DNA of 64,000 nt. Origin: Kosakonia arachidis. Lineage in GTDB: Bacteria; Pseudomonadota; Gammaproteobacteria; Enterobacterales; Enterobacteriaceae. The position numbers and the translations under genes were made by a program. The stretch spans positions 1,413,218-1,477,217 of the forward strand of contig NZ_FPAU01000001.1 in NCBI RefSeq assembly GCF_900116535.1. The letters run 5' to 3'. Under the pieces are notes generated by a model. The model searched no databases. It was not told where the DNA came from and saw nothing but the letters and a program-made list of their open reading frames with translations. This document shows, piece by piece, positions 1-9,399 of this stretch (positions are counted from its first letter, which is position 1; each line of letters starts with the position of its first letter).

Positions 1-487
1 TCAGCAAGAAAGTGTAGCGCCAGCTAAAACTGTGGCCGATCCATGTACCCAGCGGAATACCGATCAGATTCGCGACGGTCATACCGGCGATCATGCCTGC
101 CACTGCCATCGTTACTTTGCCGGGAGGGGCTATTTTCGACAGGATAATTGCCCCAACGCCAAAGATTGCCCCATGCGGAAAACCGGAAATTAAGCGGGCG
201 ATAATCAGCATCGGATAAGCGCTGGAGAACGTGAACATGGCATTACCGATGACGCACAGCACCACCAGAAACAACAAGATGTTTTTCAACGAAAAACGGT
301 TAGAAAAAAGCGCCATGATCGGCGCGCCGATCACCACGCCAGAGGCATAAGCCGAAATCATATGTCCTGCCGACGGAATCGAGATACCGACATTGGTGGC
401 GAGTTCCGTCAACACGCCCATAATACCGAATTCCGCCATTCCCAGACCAAAGGTCGCAAGTGCTAACGAAAAAATCGTTTTTTTCAT
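1..487 (-). CDS. araJ: AraJ-like MFS efflux permease (C-terminal part outside window)
   Basis: The first 162 codons of a 12-helix major facilitator superfamily permease run off the left edge. Visible stretches (MKKTIFSLALATFGLG, GIMGVLTELA, FPHGAIFGVGAIILS, SWRYTFLL) match the N-terminal half of E. coli AraJ almost position by position. AraJ belongs to the drug:H+ antiporter-1 / sugar-efflux group of the inner membrane, and its physiological substrate is unsettled. The ATG at 485-487 gives the AraJ N-terminus. The gene lies downstream of fdnI on the same strand, but 293 bases and a strong hairpin separate them, so it is probably its own unit. It is not next to araBAD here. The symbol reflects similarity, and a paralog cannot be excluded without the missing half. 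Confidence 0.75.
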   Translation of the reverse strand, partial: MKKTIFSLALATFGLGMAEFGIMGVLTELATNVGISIPSAGHMISAYASGVVIGAPIMALFSNRFSLKNILLFLVVLCVIGNAMFTFSSAYPMLIIARLISGFPHGAIFGVGAIILSKIAPPGKVTMAVAGMIAGMTVANLIGIPLGTWIGHSFSWRYTFLL

Positions 488-746
488 ACCACAAATCACT
501 TGTTAAAAGAGTGTTGCGGGCATTATTGACCATTCAACCGCAGCAGACCAGACGAAAAGCCGCGACTGACTCATTAATCCATAAAATCAGGCAGGTTGCG
601 GCAAAGATGACATTCGCCGTAATACAACATTGTCTCACCTGGCGGTTAAAAAATTCAGGCCGCATGATGATTTCGGTAATCTGCGCAAGGAAAGGGAACT
701 GTGTTGTTGGTGCCCTTGATGCGCAGGTGGCGAATATCCACGAAAG

Positions 747-772
747 CCGCTCCGGATGGGCATCCGGAGCGG
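747..772 (-). terminator. Perfect hairpin downstream of fdnI
   Basis: A 12-base arm at 747-758 (CCGCTCCGGATG) pairs perfectly with 761-772 across a GG centre, 9 bases beyond the fdnI stop. The run that follows on the minus strand is only CTTTCG, so it is either a weak intrinsic terminator or a 3'-end-protecting hairpin for the fdnGHI message. Confidence 0.6.
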
Positions 773-780
773 GGTTAAGA

Positions 781-1437
781 TCACTTGATCCCTTCGCTGC
801 TCTCTTTTTTTGCTTCCAGACGCACCACATCGTTATACCAGCGCGGATGGTGTTTCTGCGCCCAGCGGCGGCTCACCTTCCCTTCGATCATGCCTTTAAT
901 GGAGCCCTTCACCCAGAAGGCCATATACATATGGATGAGGATGGCATGAATCAAAATAATCGCGGATGTAGCGTGCAGTAGCAGGCCGTAACGGATCACC
1001 TGAATCGGGAAATACTGCGCAAAATAAGGACGCCAGATGATGACGCCGGTCATCAGTAGCACCGTCATCATGCTCATGATGGTCCAGAACATCATTTTTT
1101 GTCCGGCATTGTATTTCCCGACCTTAGCGACCTTGTGCTCATTACCCTTTAATACTTCGACGATGTTTTTCAGCCAGGGCAGATCTTTTTTGTCCGGGAT
1201 GTTGTGATGCACAAAGCGCACAAACATAAACATCAGCGCGAAGAAGATCGCCACACCAAAGAAGGGATGTAGAATGCGTCCCATCTGCGGCGTACCGAAG
1301 GTTTCCGTCAACCACTGTAATGTCGGGAAGAAAAACGAGATGCCGGAAAGCGCGACCAGAAAGAAGCAGACCACCACTGTCCAGTGACAGGCGCGATCGA
1401 TAAATTGGGTACGCACAATCATTTTTGACTTACTCAT
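781..1437 (-). CDS. fdnI: Formate dehydrogenase-N gamma subunit, cytochrome b556
   Basis: This 218-residue membrane subunit of the respiratory formate dehydrogenase-N complex takes electrons from FdnH and reduces menaquinone at the inner face of the cytoplasmic membrane. Four hydrophobic helices are visible. The heme b ligand positions known for FdnI are present, with His18 in RACHW and His57 in HPFFG, and two further histidines in the last helix region ([14 protein letters not shown]). The ATG at 1435-1437 gives [12 protein letters not shown] as in E. coli and overlaps the fdnH stop by 8 bases, the usual tight coupling in this operon. Length matches E. coli FdnI (217 residues) to within one. 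Confidence 0.97.
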   Translation of the reverse strand: MSKSKMIVRTQFIDRACHWTVVVCFFLVALSGISFFFPTLQWLTETFGTPQMGRILHPFFGVAIFFALMFMFVRFVHHNIPDKKDLPWLKNIVEVLKGNEHKVAKVGKYNAGQKMMFWTIMSMMTVLLMTGVIIWRPYFAQYFPIQVIRYGLLLHATSAIILIHAILIHMYMAFWVKGSIKGMIEGKVSRRWAQKHHPRWYNDVVRLEAKKESSEGIK

Positions 1438-2314
1438 GATGATCCTCTTCGTCGTCATCCACTTCTTTGTTCGGCCCAATCCCAATGTAGTGGTAAATCA
1501 AACCGGCGAACGTGGCGAGGAATCCCGCCGCCGACAGCGGTTTCAGCACCCCTTTCCACAGATTGACCGAGGTATCGATACGCGGATTTTCCGGCAAATT
1601 GTGGTAAAGCTGCGGCTGGTCTGCATGGTGCAGCACATACATAACGTGTGTCCCGCCGACGCCCTGCGGGTTATAGATCCCTGCGCTGGCGTAACCGCGC
1701 GCTTTCAGTTTTTCTACCCGCTGTTCGCCCAACGCCAGCATTTCCTCTTTGGTACCGAAATGGATAGCGCCAGTCGGGCAGGTTTTCACACAGGCAGGTT
1801 CCTGGCCGACGCTAACCCGATCGACACAGAGTGTACATTTGTAGACCCGGTTATCCTCTTTATTGAGACGCGGGATGTTAAACGGACATCCGGCGATACA
1901 GTAGCCGCAGCCGATACAGTTATCCTGCTGAAAATCGACAATACCATTGGTGTACTGAATGATCGCACCCGCAGAAGGACACGCCTTCAGGCAGCCCGGT
2001 TCGGCACAATGCATGCAGCCATCTTTGCGGATCAGCCACTCCAGTTTGCCATTCTGCTCGGTTTCGCTAAAGCGCATCACCGTCCAGGATTTGGCGCTCA
2101 GATCTGCCGGATTGTCGTAAACCCCGACACAATGTCCCACGTCATCGCGGATGTCGTTCCATTCTGAACACGCCACCTGGCAGGCTTTGCAGCCCACACA
2201 GGTGGAAACATCGATAAGCTTGGCAACTTCGGCCTTATAATCACGCGCCCGTGGGGGCGGCGTAATTGGGTTAGTCGCGGAGCGCTTAAGAATGTCCTGA
2301 GTTTCCATAGCCAT
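1430..2314 (-). CDS. fdnH: Formate dehydrogenase-N beta subunit, four [4Fe-4S] ferredoxin
   Basis: This 294-residue periplasm-facing iron-sulfur subunit relays electrons from FdnG to FdnI. Four cysteine clusters of ferredoxin type are visible in order: [35 protein letters not shown], and [21 protein letters not shown] single transmembrane anchor near the C-terminus ([17 protein letters not shown]) precedes an acidic DDDEEDHHE tail. Length and both ends match E. coli FdnH (294 residues). It follows fdnG by 12 bases and overlaps fdnI, so it is the middle gene of a three-gene operon. Export depends on the twin-arginine signal of FdnG, since FdnH has none of its own. Confidence 0.98.
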   Translation of the reverse strand: MAMETQDILKRSATNPITPPPRARDYKAEVAKLIDVSTCVGCKACQVACSEWNDIRDDVGHCVGVYDNPADLSAKSWTVMRFSETEQNGKLEWLIRKDGCMHCAEPGCLKACPSAGAIIQYTNGIVDFQQDNCIGCGYCIAGCPFNIPRLNKEDNRVYKCTLCVDRVSVGQEPACVKTCPTGAIHFGTKEEMLALGEQRVEKLKARGYASAGIYNPQGVGGTHVMYVLHHADQPQLYHNLPENPRIDTSVNLWKGVLKPLSAAGFLATFAGLIYHYIGIGPNKEVDDDEEDHHE

Positions 2315-2326
2315 AATCTCGCTCCC

Positions 2327-5300
2327 TTATGCTTTCTCGATATTCACTAAAAACGCCTTATATTCCGGTGTTTGCGAGTTTGCATCGCCTACGTTCGGCG
2401 TCAGGGTATTGGCGATGTAGCCCTTTTGCGCAACACCTTCAAAACCCCAGTGCAGCGGAATACCAACGGTCTCCACCGGCTGACCATGCACCTGCAACGT
2501 GCGCAGGCGACGTGTGACAACAGCCACTGCGCGAATAAAACCGCGCTTGCTGCTGACCCGAACGCGATCGCCATTGCTGATGCCTTTCGCCGCCGCCAGT
2601 GTTTCGCTGATTTCAACAAACTGCTGCGGCTGGGCAATGGCATTCAGGCGCGCATGCTTGGTCCAGGTGTGGAAATGTTCCGTCAGACGATAAGTGGTGC
2701 CGATATAGGGGAACTGATCCTTTTTCCCGAGCCGCTTCACATCGTCCGGATAGATGCGCACTACCGGACTGGAGACGACATTCGGATGCAATGGGTTGGT
2801 GCCGAGCGGGGTTTCCATTGGTTCGTAATGTTCCGGGAACGGCCCTTCTGCCAGCTTATCGAGGGCGAACAGACGTCCTAATCCTTCCTGCTGCATAATA
2901 AATGGCCCGGTATTGCTGCCCGGCGGCGCGGTGTTGAAGTCTGGAATATCGTTACCGACCCACTTCGTCCCGTTCCACTGAATCAGCATCCTTTTCGCAT
3001 CCCACGGTTTGCCCTGAATATCAGCCGACGCGCGGTTGTAGAGCACGCGACGGTTGAGCGGCCAGGCCCATGCCCAGCCCAGCGTATTACCCAGACCGGA
3101 AGGGTCAGCATTATCGCGGTTGGCCATCTGGTTACCCTGCTCTGTCCAGCTACCGCTGTAGATCCAGCAGGATGACGCAGTTGAGCCGTCGTCACGCAGC
3201 AACGCAAAGCTATTCAGCAATTGCCCTTTCTTCGCCAGCAGTTGCCCGTTGGCATCATAGAGATCCGCCAGCGCGTAGCCGTTATTCTCTTTCGCCACCT
3301 CTTCCGAATGCGGATTGTGCGGCTGGCTGTAGTTCCAGCTCATCTTCAGCAGCGGCTCTGCCCCTTTACCGCCTTCGGTGCGGTACATCTCGCGCAGACG
3401 GTGGTAAATCCCGGCGAGAATTTCCCCATCATTCAGCGCCTCACCTGGCGCATCCTGGCCTTTCCAGTGCCACTGTAACCAGCGACCGGAGTTGGCAATT
3501 GAGCCGTCTTCTTCGGCGAAGCAGGTTGATGGTAAACGGAACACCTCTGTTGCAATGGTCGACGGATCGACATCGTTCATTTCGCCGTGGTTCTGCCAGA
3601 AGTTAGCGGTTTCGGTCACCAGCGGATCGATTACCACCATGTACTTCAATTTGCTCAGCGTACTGACGACTTTGTTTTTGTCCGGGAACGAGGCCACCGG
3701 GTTAAAGCCCTGGCAGATGTAGCCGGTCACCTCGCCTTTCGCCATCATATTGAAATAGTTGATAACGTCGTAAGACTGATCCCATTTCGGTAGCCAGTCA
3801 AAGCCCCAGTTGTTCTCCTTCTGCGCGGCATCGCCATAGAAAGATTTCATCAGGCTGACGAAGAACTTCGGATAATTGCTCCAGTAGTTAACCTGATCCG
3901 GTAACAGCGCTTTCGGCGTATTGGCCGCCAGATACTGTTGCAGAGAAGACTGTTTTTCCGAAGGCAGTGTCAGGTAGCCCGGCAGGCTGGTCGAGAGCAG
4001 CCCTAAATCCGTTAGCCCCTGAATGTTCGAGTGGCCGCGCAGCGCATTCACTCCGCCGCCCGCCATCCCCATATTGCCGAGCAGCAATTGGATCATCGCC
4101 ATGGTACGAATGTTCTGCGCACCGACGGTGTGTTGCGTCCAGCCGAGCGCGTAAAGGAAAGTGGTGGTTCTGTCTGCCGCGCTGGTTGAGGCCAGCACGT
4201 CACACACTTTCAGGAAGTCTGCTTGCGGCGTACCACAAATATTTTCGACGGTTGCCGGCGTATAGCGATTGACATGCTGTTTCAGCAGATTCCACACACA
4301 GCGAGGATGGCTGAGCGTGTCATCACGTCTGGCATAGCCGTCCTCATCAAACTGATAGTTCCACGACGTCTTATCGTACTGACGCTTCCCGGTGTCGTAG
4401 CCGCTGAACAAGCCGTCTTCAAAGGTAAAATCGTCGCGCACCAGTAATGCGGCGTTGGTGTAGTGTTTGACGTACTCGGCGTTGATTTTATTGTTTTCAA
4501 TGAGGTAGCGCAGTACGCCAGAAAGGAAAGTAATATCCGTCCCGGAACGTATTGGCGCATAGATATCCGCCACCGATGCTGTACGCGTAAAGCGCGGATC
4601 GACAACGATCAGCGTGGCATCATTATTATTTTTGGCTTCCATCGCCCAGCGGAAACCGACCGGGTGGGCTTCAGCGGCGTTACCGCCCATCACCATCACC
4701 ACATTCGCGTTTTTGATATCAACCCAGTGGTTGGTCATCGCACCGCGACCAAATGTTGGAGCAAGACTTGCTACCGTTGGTCCGTGTCAGACGCGCGCCT
4801 GGTTATCTACCGCCAGCATGCCGAGGGAGCGCACAAATTTCTGCGTCAGCATGCCGGTTTCATTACTGGCTGCCGAAGCGCAAAGCATACCAGTGGAAAG
4901 CCAGCGATTGACTTTCACGCTCGCCGCGTTGTTTTCCACAAAATGCGCGTCGCGATCGTCTTTCATTAACCGGGCGATGCGGCTAAAAGCCTCGTCCCAC
5001 GAGATGCGCTGCCACTTATTGGCGCCTGGTGCGCGGTATTGCGGGTAGCGCAGCCGGTCTTCACTGTGTACGTAATCAAGCAGGCCTGCGCCTTTCGGGC
5101 ATAACGCGCCGCGGCTGACCGGATGATCCGGGTCACCTTCAATGTGATAAATCGCTTCTTTGGCGTTTTTCGCGCCATCGCCCAGGCTATACATCAATAG
5201 CCCACAACCCACGGAGCAGTATGTGCAGGAGTTTCGGATCTCTTTTGCGCGCAATAACTTATAATTTCGCGCCTGAGCCAGCGCCATTTTCGGGGCGAAC

Positions 5301-5374
5301 CCTAATGCGGCAACTGTGGTTCCGGCCATACCGCCCGCGCAGATTTTGAAAAATTGTCTGCGGCTAACGTCCAT
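2327..5374 (-). CDS. fdnG: Formate dehydrogenase-N alpha subunit, selenocysteine molybdoenzyme
   Basis: This 1015-residue periplasmic catalytic subunit oxidises formate to CO2 during nitrate respiration. The N-terminus carries a twin-arginine signal (SRRQFFK, then GGMAGTTVAALGF). CTYCSVGC begins the [4Fe-4S] motif, and the bis-MGD molybdopterin domains follow. Codon 196 is an in-frame TGA at 4787-4789, where E. coli FdnG has selenocysteine (context NQARV-U-HGPTVASL). Reading through it joins the two halves into one full-length protein. The start at 5372-5374 gives MDVSRRQF, as in E. coli; an upstream in-frame ATG would add four residues (MRKA). Expect induction by anaerobiosis (FNR) and nitrate (NarL). 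An automatic caller would split this gene at 4787. Confidence 0.97.
4747..4789 (-). promoter_or_regulatory. SECIS element directing selenocysteine at TGA 4787-4789
   Basis: Immediately 3' of the TGA on the minus strand, AGCAAGTCTTGCT (4772-4760) folds into a five-base stem with a GTC apex. The distance from the UGA is as in the bacterial SelB-binding hairpins of fdnG and fdhF. The element lies within codons 197-210, so it constrains the protein sequence there (HGPTVASLAP). Confidence 0.85.
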
Positions 5375-5437
5375 TGCTTTCCTCATTATTTGTCTTCGAC
5401 TGCGGCGGGAAACTAAACATTCCCGCAGGCGACATAA

Positions 5438-5451
5438 TTGCGGTAAATCAA
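5438..5451 (-). promoter_or_regulatory. Candidate FNR box of the fdnG promoter
   Basis: TTGCGGTAAATCAA matches the FNR consensus TTGAT-N4-ATCAA at 8 of 10 positions. On the minus strand, a -10-like TTTAGT (5417-5412) lies at the spacing expected for FNR centred near -41, with a leader of about 30 bases before the fdnG ATG at 5374. FNR control of fdn is established in E. coli; the site assignment here is inferred from sequence. I could not confidently place NarL heptamers. Confidence 0.5.
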
Positions 5452-5595
5452 TAACGCTGGCCAGTTGCCCCCTAATAGTCGCACTTATCTGATTTTATTA
5501 AGCCGTAAGGAGTAGATAGCTCGGAGCTGAATTCGCACCAGGTTATTAATCCGTGTTATAAGTTCAGGTTTGATTTTCGCCGATAAAGTGCAGCA

Positions 5596-6477
5596 ATGAA
5601 CAAAAAACGCGCAACATTAATGGGTTTACTGGCGGTAGTATTATGGAGCACCATGGTTGGTTTTATCCGCGCGGTCAGTGAAGGTCTTGGGCCGGTGGGA
5701 GGCGCAGCAATGATCTATACCCTGAGCGGTATCCTGTTAATCTTCACCGTCGGGTTTCCCGATTTGCGCCGCTTCCCGCGTAAATATCTGCTGGTTGGTA
5801 GTCTGTTATTTGTCAGCTATGAACTCTGTCTTGCCCTGTCGCTGGGATTTGCCACAACCCGCCAACAGGCAATCGAAGTGGGAATGGTCAATTATTTATG
5901 GCCGAGCCTGACTATTCTTTGCGCCATATTATTTAACGGACAAAAATCGACGTTCTGGGTTATTCCGGGGCTATTGCTTGCTTTAATTGGCGTTAGTTGG
6001 GTGCTTGGCGGCGAGAACGGTCTGAATATTGCTGACATTCGCGAAAATATTATTTCCAGTCCGTTCAGCTATACGCTGGCTTTTGCCGGAGCATTTATCT
6101 GGGCGATTTATTGTACGGTGACGGCCAAATATGCGCAGGGTGCCAATGGCATTACGCTGTTCGTTCTGCTGACGGCGGCGACGCTATGGGGAAAATATGC
6201 CCTCTCACCGCAACCAGAGATGGTTTTCAGTCTATCGGTAACGGTGAAATTAGTGATGACGGCGGTAGCACTGGGCTTTGGTTATGCGTCGTGGAATATC
6301 GGCATCCTGCATGGCAATGTCACAGTGCTGGCCGCTGCGTCCTACTTTACTCCGGTGCTCTCTTCAGCGCTGGCCGCCATGATGCTGAACGCCCCGCTCT
6401 CTTTCTCCTTCTGGCAGGGCGCAGTGATGGTGTGCGGCGGGTCTCTGCTCTGCTGGTGGTCGACTCGCACACCGTAA
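5596..6477 (+). CDS. yddG: Aromatic amino acid exporter YddG (DMT/EamA family)
   Basis: This 293-residue inner-membrane protein has ten hydrophobic helices in two EamA halves. E. coli YddG exports phenylalanine, tyrosine, tryptophan and other metabolites. Conserved stretches shared with it include VLWSTMVG near residue 15, EVGMVNYLWPSLTI near residue 95, and ILHGNVTVLAAASYFTPVLSSALAA in the last quarter. The gene is divergent from fdnG across 221 bases, the same arrangement as in E. coli K-12. The ATG at 5596 gives the expected short cytoplasmic N-terminus (MNKKRATLMG). The narU-narZYWV genes that lie near this position in E. coli are absent here. Confidence 0.95.
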   Translation: MNKKRATLMGLLAVVLWSTMVGFIRAVSEGLGPVGGAAMIYTLSGILLIFTVGFPDLRRFPRKYLLVGSLLFVSYELCLALSLGFATTRQQAIEVGMVNYLWPSLTILCAILFNGQKSTFWVIPGLLLALIGVSWVLGGENGLNIADIRENIISSPFSYTLAFAGAFIWAIYCTVTAKYAQGANGITLFVLLTAATLWGKYALSPQPEMVFSLSVTVKLVMTAVALGFGYASWNIGILHGNVTVLAAASYFTPVLSSALAAMMLNAPLSFSFWQGAVMVCGGSLLCWWSTRTP

Positions 6478-6522
6478 ACAGGCCGCTACTATCTCTGCTT
6501 CACCTGCGCCAGGCGGAATGCC

Positions 6523-6786
6523 TTGCCAATCGATGAGGAAGCCTGGACAGCCAGCCCTTGCGGTAACTTGAACGACGCGGCGAAACTGCGGCTCAGGATC
6601 AAGCCAAACATGGCGAGCCCTGGACCAGCACCAAGCTCCGACTGCGGCAGTGCCGAAAACATCGACTGGCGTTTGATTGCGCTGGTGTGCGACATGGACG
6701 GGATTTGTATGCTGAGTATGCCAGATGTCGATGACGTGGCCTTCAATCGACATCTGTCGGTCATGATAGAAAAAGAGTTGGGTTAA
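6523..6786 (+). CDS. Possible 87-residue hypothetical protein or gene remnant
   Basis: A reading frame in phase with yddG begins 45 bases after its stop. No ATG fits the beginning; TTG at 6523 or ATG at 6607 are the options, and no convincing ribosome-binding site precedes either. The C-terminal third (RLIALVCDMDGICMLSMPD, then DDVAFNRHLSVMIEKELG) has the composition of a folded protein, while the first half is low in hydrophobic order. Its stop overlaps the nhoA stop on the other strand by two bases (6784-6785). I do not recognise the family. It may be the 3' end of a decayed gene left where the E. coli nar genes would be. Confidence 0.3.
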   Translation: MPIDEEAWTASPCGNLNDAAKLRLRIKPNMASPGPAPSSDCGSAENIDWRLIALVCDMDGICMLSMPDVDDVAFNRHLSVMIEKELG

Positions 6787-7625
6787 GCGTATTCACCGTG
6801 TAAATCGAAGCGGCTCATGACCTCTTCGAGTTGCTGAATACTGAAACCATACTGCGGATCGCTGACGCCCAGCCCGAAACGCGTTTGCAAGGTTTCGTAC
6901 AACGCCGGAACATCCGCCAGCACCTTATCTTCCTCAACATGCCCTTTGTTCCAGTGCGTGAAGTGGAAATTGGTCAATGTCAGCTTTTCGCCGTCCGGCA
7001 GATGGCGACACATCAGCAGATGGTGGCGAAAATGCGATGCGGGCCAATGGGCGGAGTGGAAATTACCCATCACGAAATCGGCCTGGTACTGCGGCCCGAT
7101 TTCAAACTGATACATCGATTGCCAGCGCTGATGATGACGGAACTGCAACACCCAATCTTCGCCTGCACGCTGTAACCGATAAAGACCGTGTGGCGTTGCC
7201 TGTTCTACCTCCGCAAGCAGACGAATCGGCGCAGTCAGAGTTTGTCCGCCAAAACCGACATCTGCAATCCACTGCTCACCCTCCAGGGTAACCAGCAAAA
7301 CGCGATGGGTGCGCGGCGGCATCTGTGGCGGATTGGAAATGATCACCCGCCCTAACAGACTGCGTACCGTAAACCCAACCTCTTTCAGCGCACGTTCAAA
7401 CAGCCCATTCTGCTCAAAGCAGTAGCCACCGCGTCGGGCGATGACCAGCTTTTGAAAAAGGGCTTCATCGTTGAGTTCGATTTCGCGTGGCAAAACAACA
7501 TCAAGGTTTTCAAAAGGAATCGCGCCATTATGCTGCAAATGCAGCGCCCGCAGTGTTTCAAGTGAGACATCGGGCGTAAAATTCCAGCCAATCCGCGCCA
7601 GATAAGCGGTCAAAAAAGGGGTCAT
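6783..7625 (-). CDS. nhoA: Arylamine N-acetyltransferase (N-hydroxyarylamine O-acetyltransferase)
   Basis: This 280-residue cytosolic enzyme transfers acetyl from acetyl-CoA to arylamines and arylhydroxylamines by a ping-pong mechanism. The Cys-His-Asp triad sits exactly at the family positions: Cys69 in RRGGYCFEQN, His107 in RTHRVLL, Asp122 in IADVGFGG. The N-terminal FENLDV signature is also present. The ATG at 7623-7625 gives MTPFLTAYLARIGW, the same N-terminus as the E. coli and Salmonella enzymes; longer in-frame extensions upstream have no homology. It stands alone between the convergent small frame ending at 6786 and the ABC permease that ends at 7697 on the same strand. Confidence 0.95.
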   Translation of the reverse strand: MTPFLTAYLARIGWNFTPDVSLETLRALHLQHNGAIPFENLDVVLPREIELNDEALFQKLVIARRGGYCFEQNGLFERALKEVGFTVRSLLGRVIISNPPQMPPRTHRVLLVTLEGEQWIADVGFGGQTLTAPIRLLAEVEQATPHGLYRLQRAGEDWVLQFRHHQRWQSMYQFEIGPQYQADFVMGNFHSAHWPASHFRHHLLMCRHLPDGEKLTLTNFHFTHWNKGHVEEDKVLADVPALYETLQTRFGLGVSDPQYGFSIQQLEEVMSRFDLHGEYA

Positions 7626-7696
7626 ACAGGCTCCTTGTACGTAATGTCCCTTTGTTATACCGGATTTTTTTGCGCCAACTGGCGATTTCGTGCCTT

Positions 7697-9352
7697 TTAA
7701 TGTTTTGTGTTGCGCTGCAGAAGCCACAGTGCTGTCAGCATTAACATCAGCCCGACAATCAGCGTCAGCGTGGCCATTGCCATTCCTTGCCCTACCGAAC
7801 CCTGCTCAAATTGCCGCCAGATAAACACCGCGACGGTTTGCGTTCCTGCGGGTGACAGCAGTAGAGATGTCACCAGTTCGCGCGAAGCAATGGCGAAGAC
7901 CATCAACATTGCTGCCAGCATCGCCGGAAAGATCAGTGGCAGCACAATCAGACGCAACGCCTGAAATGCGCTGGCACCGTGTACTCGCGCAGCGGGCTCG
8001 AGGTTACCGCCTAACTGACGCATGGCGCTTCCGATGTAGCGTACTGGCCACGGCAACAGCAGGCAACAATAGGAGATGAGCAACATCCCCCAAGTGTTAT
8101 ACGGCGAAACTGGCCAGAAACTGCGGTTCCACAATAAAATCAACCCGACACCCACCACCACACCGGGCAGCGCCGCAGGCATCAGTGACAGCGCATCGAT
8201 CACCGAGCGCCCTTTTATCTTCTGCATCACCACCAGCCAGGCGACGCACAGCCCGAGTAGCCCGGTGAGCAGCGATGCTCCCAGCGCCAGCGATAAGCTG
8301 GTGCCGAGTGCAGGCAGCGCATCACCATGCTGGGTGAAGAGCGCGGCAAAGTGTTTAACCGTCAGATTGTCCAGCGTCAGCCCGCCGGAAAGTGTTGCGC
8401 TAAAACCGCTTAACGCCATCGACAGGCCTGGCAGTACCACGGCCAGAAACCCCACGCTACTCATAACCAGCAGTACCGGCAGCGTGAAAAAGCCCAGTTT
8501 CGCTCCCACATGTTCGGTGGGTTTACCGGAGACGCTGGTCACGTCTTGATCGCCCGTCAACAGACGTTGCAGCCACCAGCCGCAGAGCGCAATGCCGATC
8601 AGCATCACCGACAGGATCGACGCACCCGGCAAGTCTATCGGCCAGTCTCCTAGCTTCTCTTCAATGCCGACGGTCAACATCACCACACCCGCACGAGAAC
8701 CCAGCGCCGCCGGAACGCCGAACTCTTCCACTGCGAGGGTAAACGCCAGCAACATCCCAGCCGCCAGCGCCGGGGAAAGTAACGGCAGCGTGATATGGCA
8801 AAATGCCCTCCACGGCGTGGCGCCATGAACACGGGCAACTTGCGCCAGTCGCTGCCCGCTGGCCAGCAAACTGCGCGATACGGCAAAATAGACCACCGGA
8901 AAAATGTTTAGCGTCATGACCAGCACGATACCGGTTTTACTGAACAATAAATTATTAAGATCAAGCCCGGTAAGCTGCATCAGATAGCCCTGCGTTTGCA
9001 GGAACAGCATCCACGATAAAGCAGCAATATAGGGCGGCGTTAAAAACGGGATCAAAAACAGCAGATCCCACGCTTTTGGCCACGGCAGATCAAACAGACC
9101 GCGTGCCACACCGAGTGGCAGGCCAATGATCACACTCAGCAGTGCCACACCAGTGGCGATTTGCAGTGTGCCGCTAAGCATCAACGGCAGTTGCGGCTCC
9201 GCCAGCAGGCGCGGAATGCCGGAGAATGCGCCGCTAAACCCCCCACCGCTAAACTGCGGAAACACCGCCTGCAAGAGAATAAACAGTAACGGTAGCGCAA
9301 CCAGTATCACCAGCAGCACTATCGTTACCCGCGCAATCAGTTTCTGGTTCAC
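7697..9352 (-). CDS. ABC importer permease, fused two-domain FbpB/AfuB type
   Basis: This 551-residue protein of about twelve helices carries two complete permease halves. Each half has its own ATPase-contact EAA loop (ARVHGATPWRAFCHITLP about residue 173, ARVHGASAFQALRLIVLP about residue 464). Fused permeases of this kind form the ferric-iron (Fbp/Afu) and 2-aminoethylphosphonate type importers. It is the last gene of a three-gene operon read leftward (ATPase, binding protein, permease), separated from the binding protein by 47 bases that contain a hairpin. The substrate cannot be read from sequence; ferric iron or a phosphonate/organic anion are the main options. Confidence 0.85.
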   Translation of the reverse strand: MNQKLIARVTIVLLVILVALPLLFILLQAVFPQFSGGGFSGAFSGIPRLLAEPQLPLMLSGTLQIATGVALLSVIIGLPLGVARGLFDLPWPKAWDLLFLIPFLTPPYIAALSWMLFLQTQGYLMQLTGLDLNNLLFSKTGIVLVMTLNIFPVVYFAVSRSLLASGQRLAQVARVHGATPWRAFCHITLPLLSPALAAGMLLAFTLAVEEFGVPAALGSRAGVVMLTVGIEEKLGDWPIDLPGASILSVMLIGIALCGWWLQRLLTGDQDVTSVSGKPTEHVGAKLGFFTLPVLLVMSSVGFLAVVLPGLSMALSGFSATLSGGLTLDNLTVKHFAALFTQHGDALPALGTSLSLALGASLLTGLLGLCVAWLVVMQKIKGRSVIDALSLMPAALPGVVVGVGLILLWNRSFWPVSPYNTWGMLLISYCCLLLPWPVRYIGSAMRQLGGNLEPAARVHGASAFQALRLIVLPLIFPAMLAAMLMVFAIASRELVTSLLLSPAGTQTVAVFIWRQFEQGSVGQGMAMATLTLIVGLMLMLTALWLLQRNTKH

Positions 9353-9367
9353 AGCAGGTATCCTGAA

Positions 9368-9385
9368 AGCGGGGTTGCCCCCGCT
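9368..9385 (-). terminator. Intra-operon hairpin between binding protein and permease genes
   Basis: AGCGGGG and CCCCGCT pair across a four-base loop, 14 bases after the binding-protein stop. There is no U tract. Such hairpins commonly stabilise the binding-protein message and lower expression of the downstream permease. Confidence 0.55.
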
Positions 9386-9399
9386 ATAAATGGTGTGGA

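Noticed and set aside
460-981. 173-codon frame spanning the araJ-fdnI gap
   Set aside because: It overlaps the araJ start and runs antisense into fdnI, with no homology and no ribosome-binding site.
1436-2167. 243-codon open frame antisense to fdnH
   Set aside because: It arises from the cysteine-rich GC-biased fdnH sequence; no start signal.
4787-4789. Apparent premature stop splitting fdnG into two genes
   Set aside because: Position and context equal the selenocysteine codon of E. coli FdnG, and a SECIS-like hairpin follows; treated as one gene.
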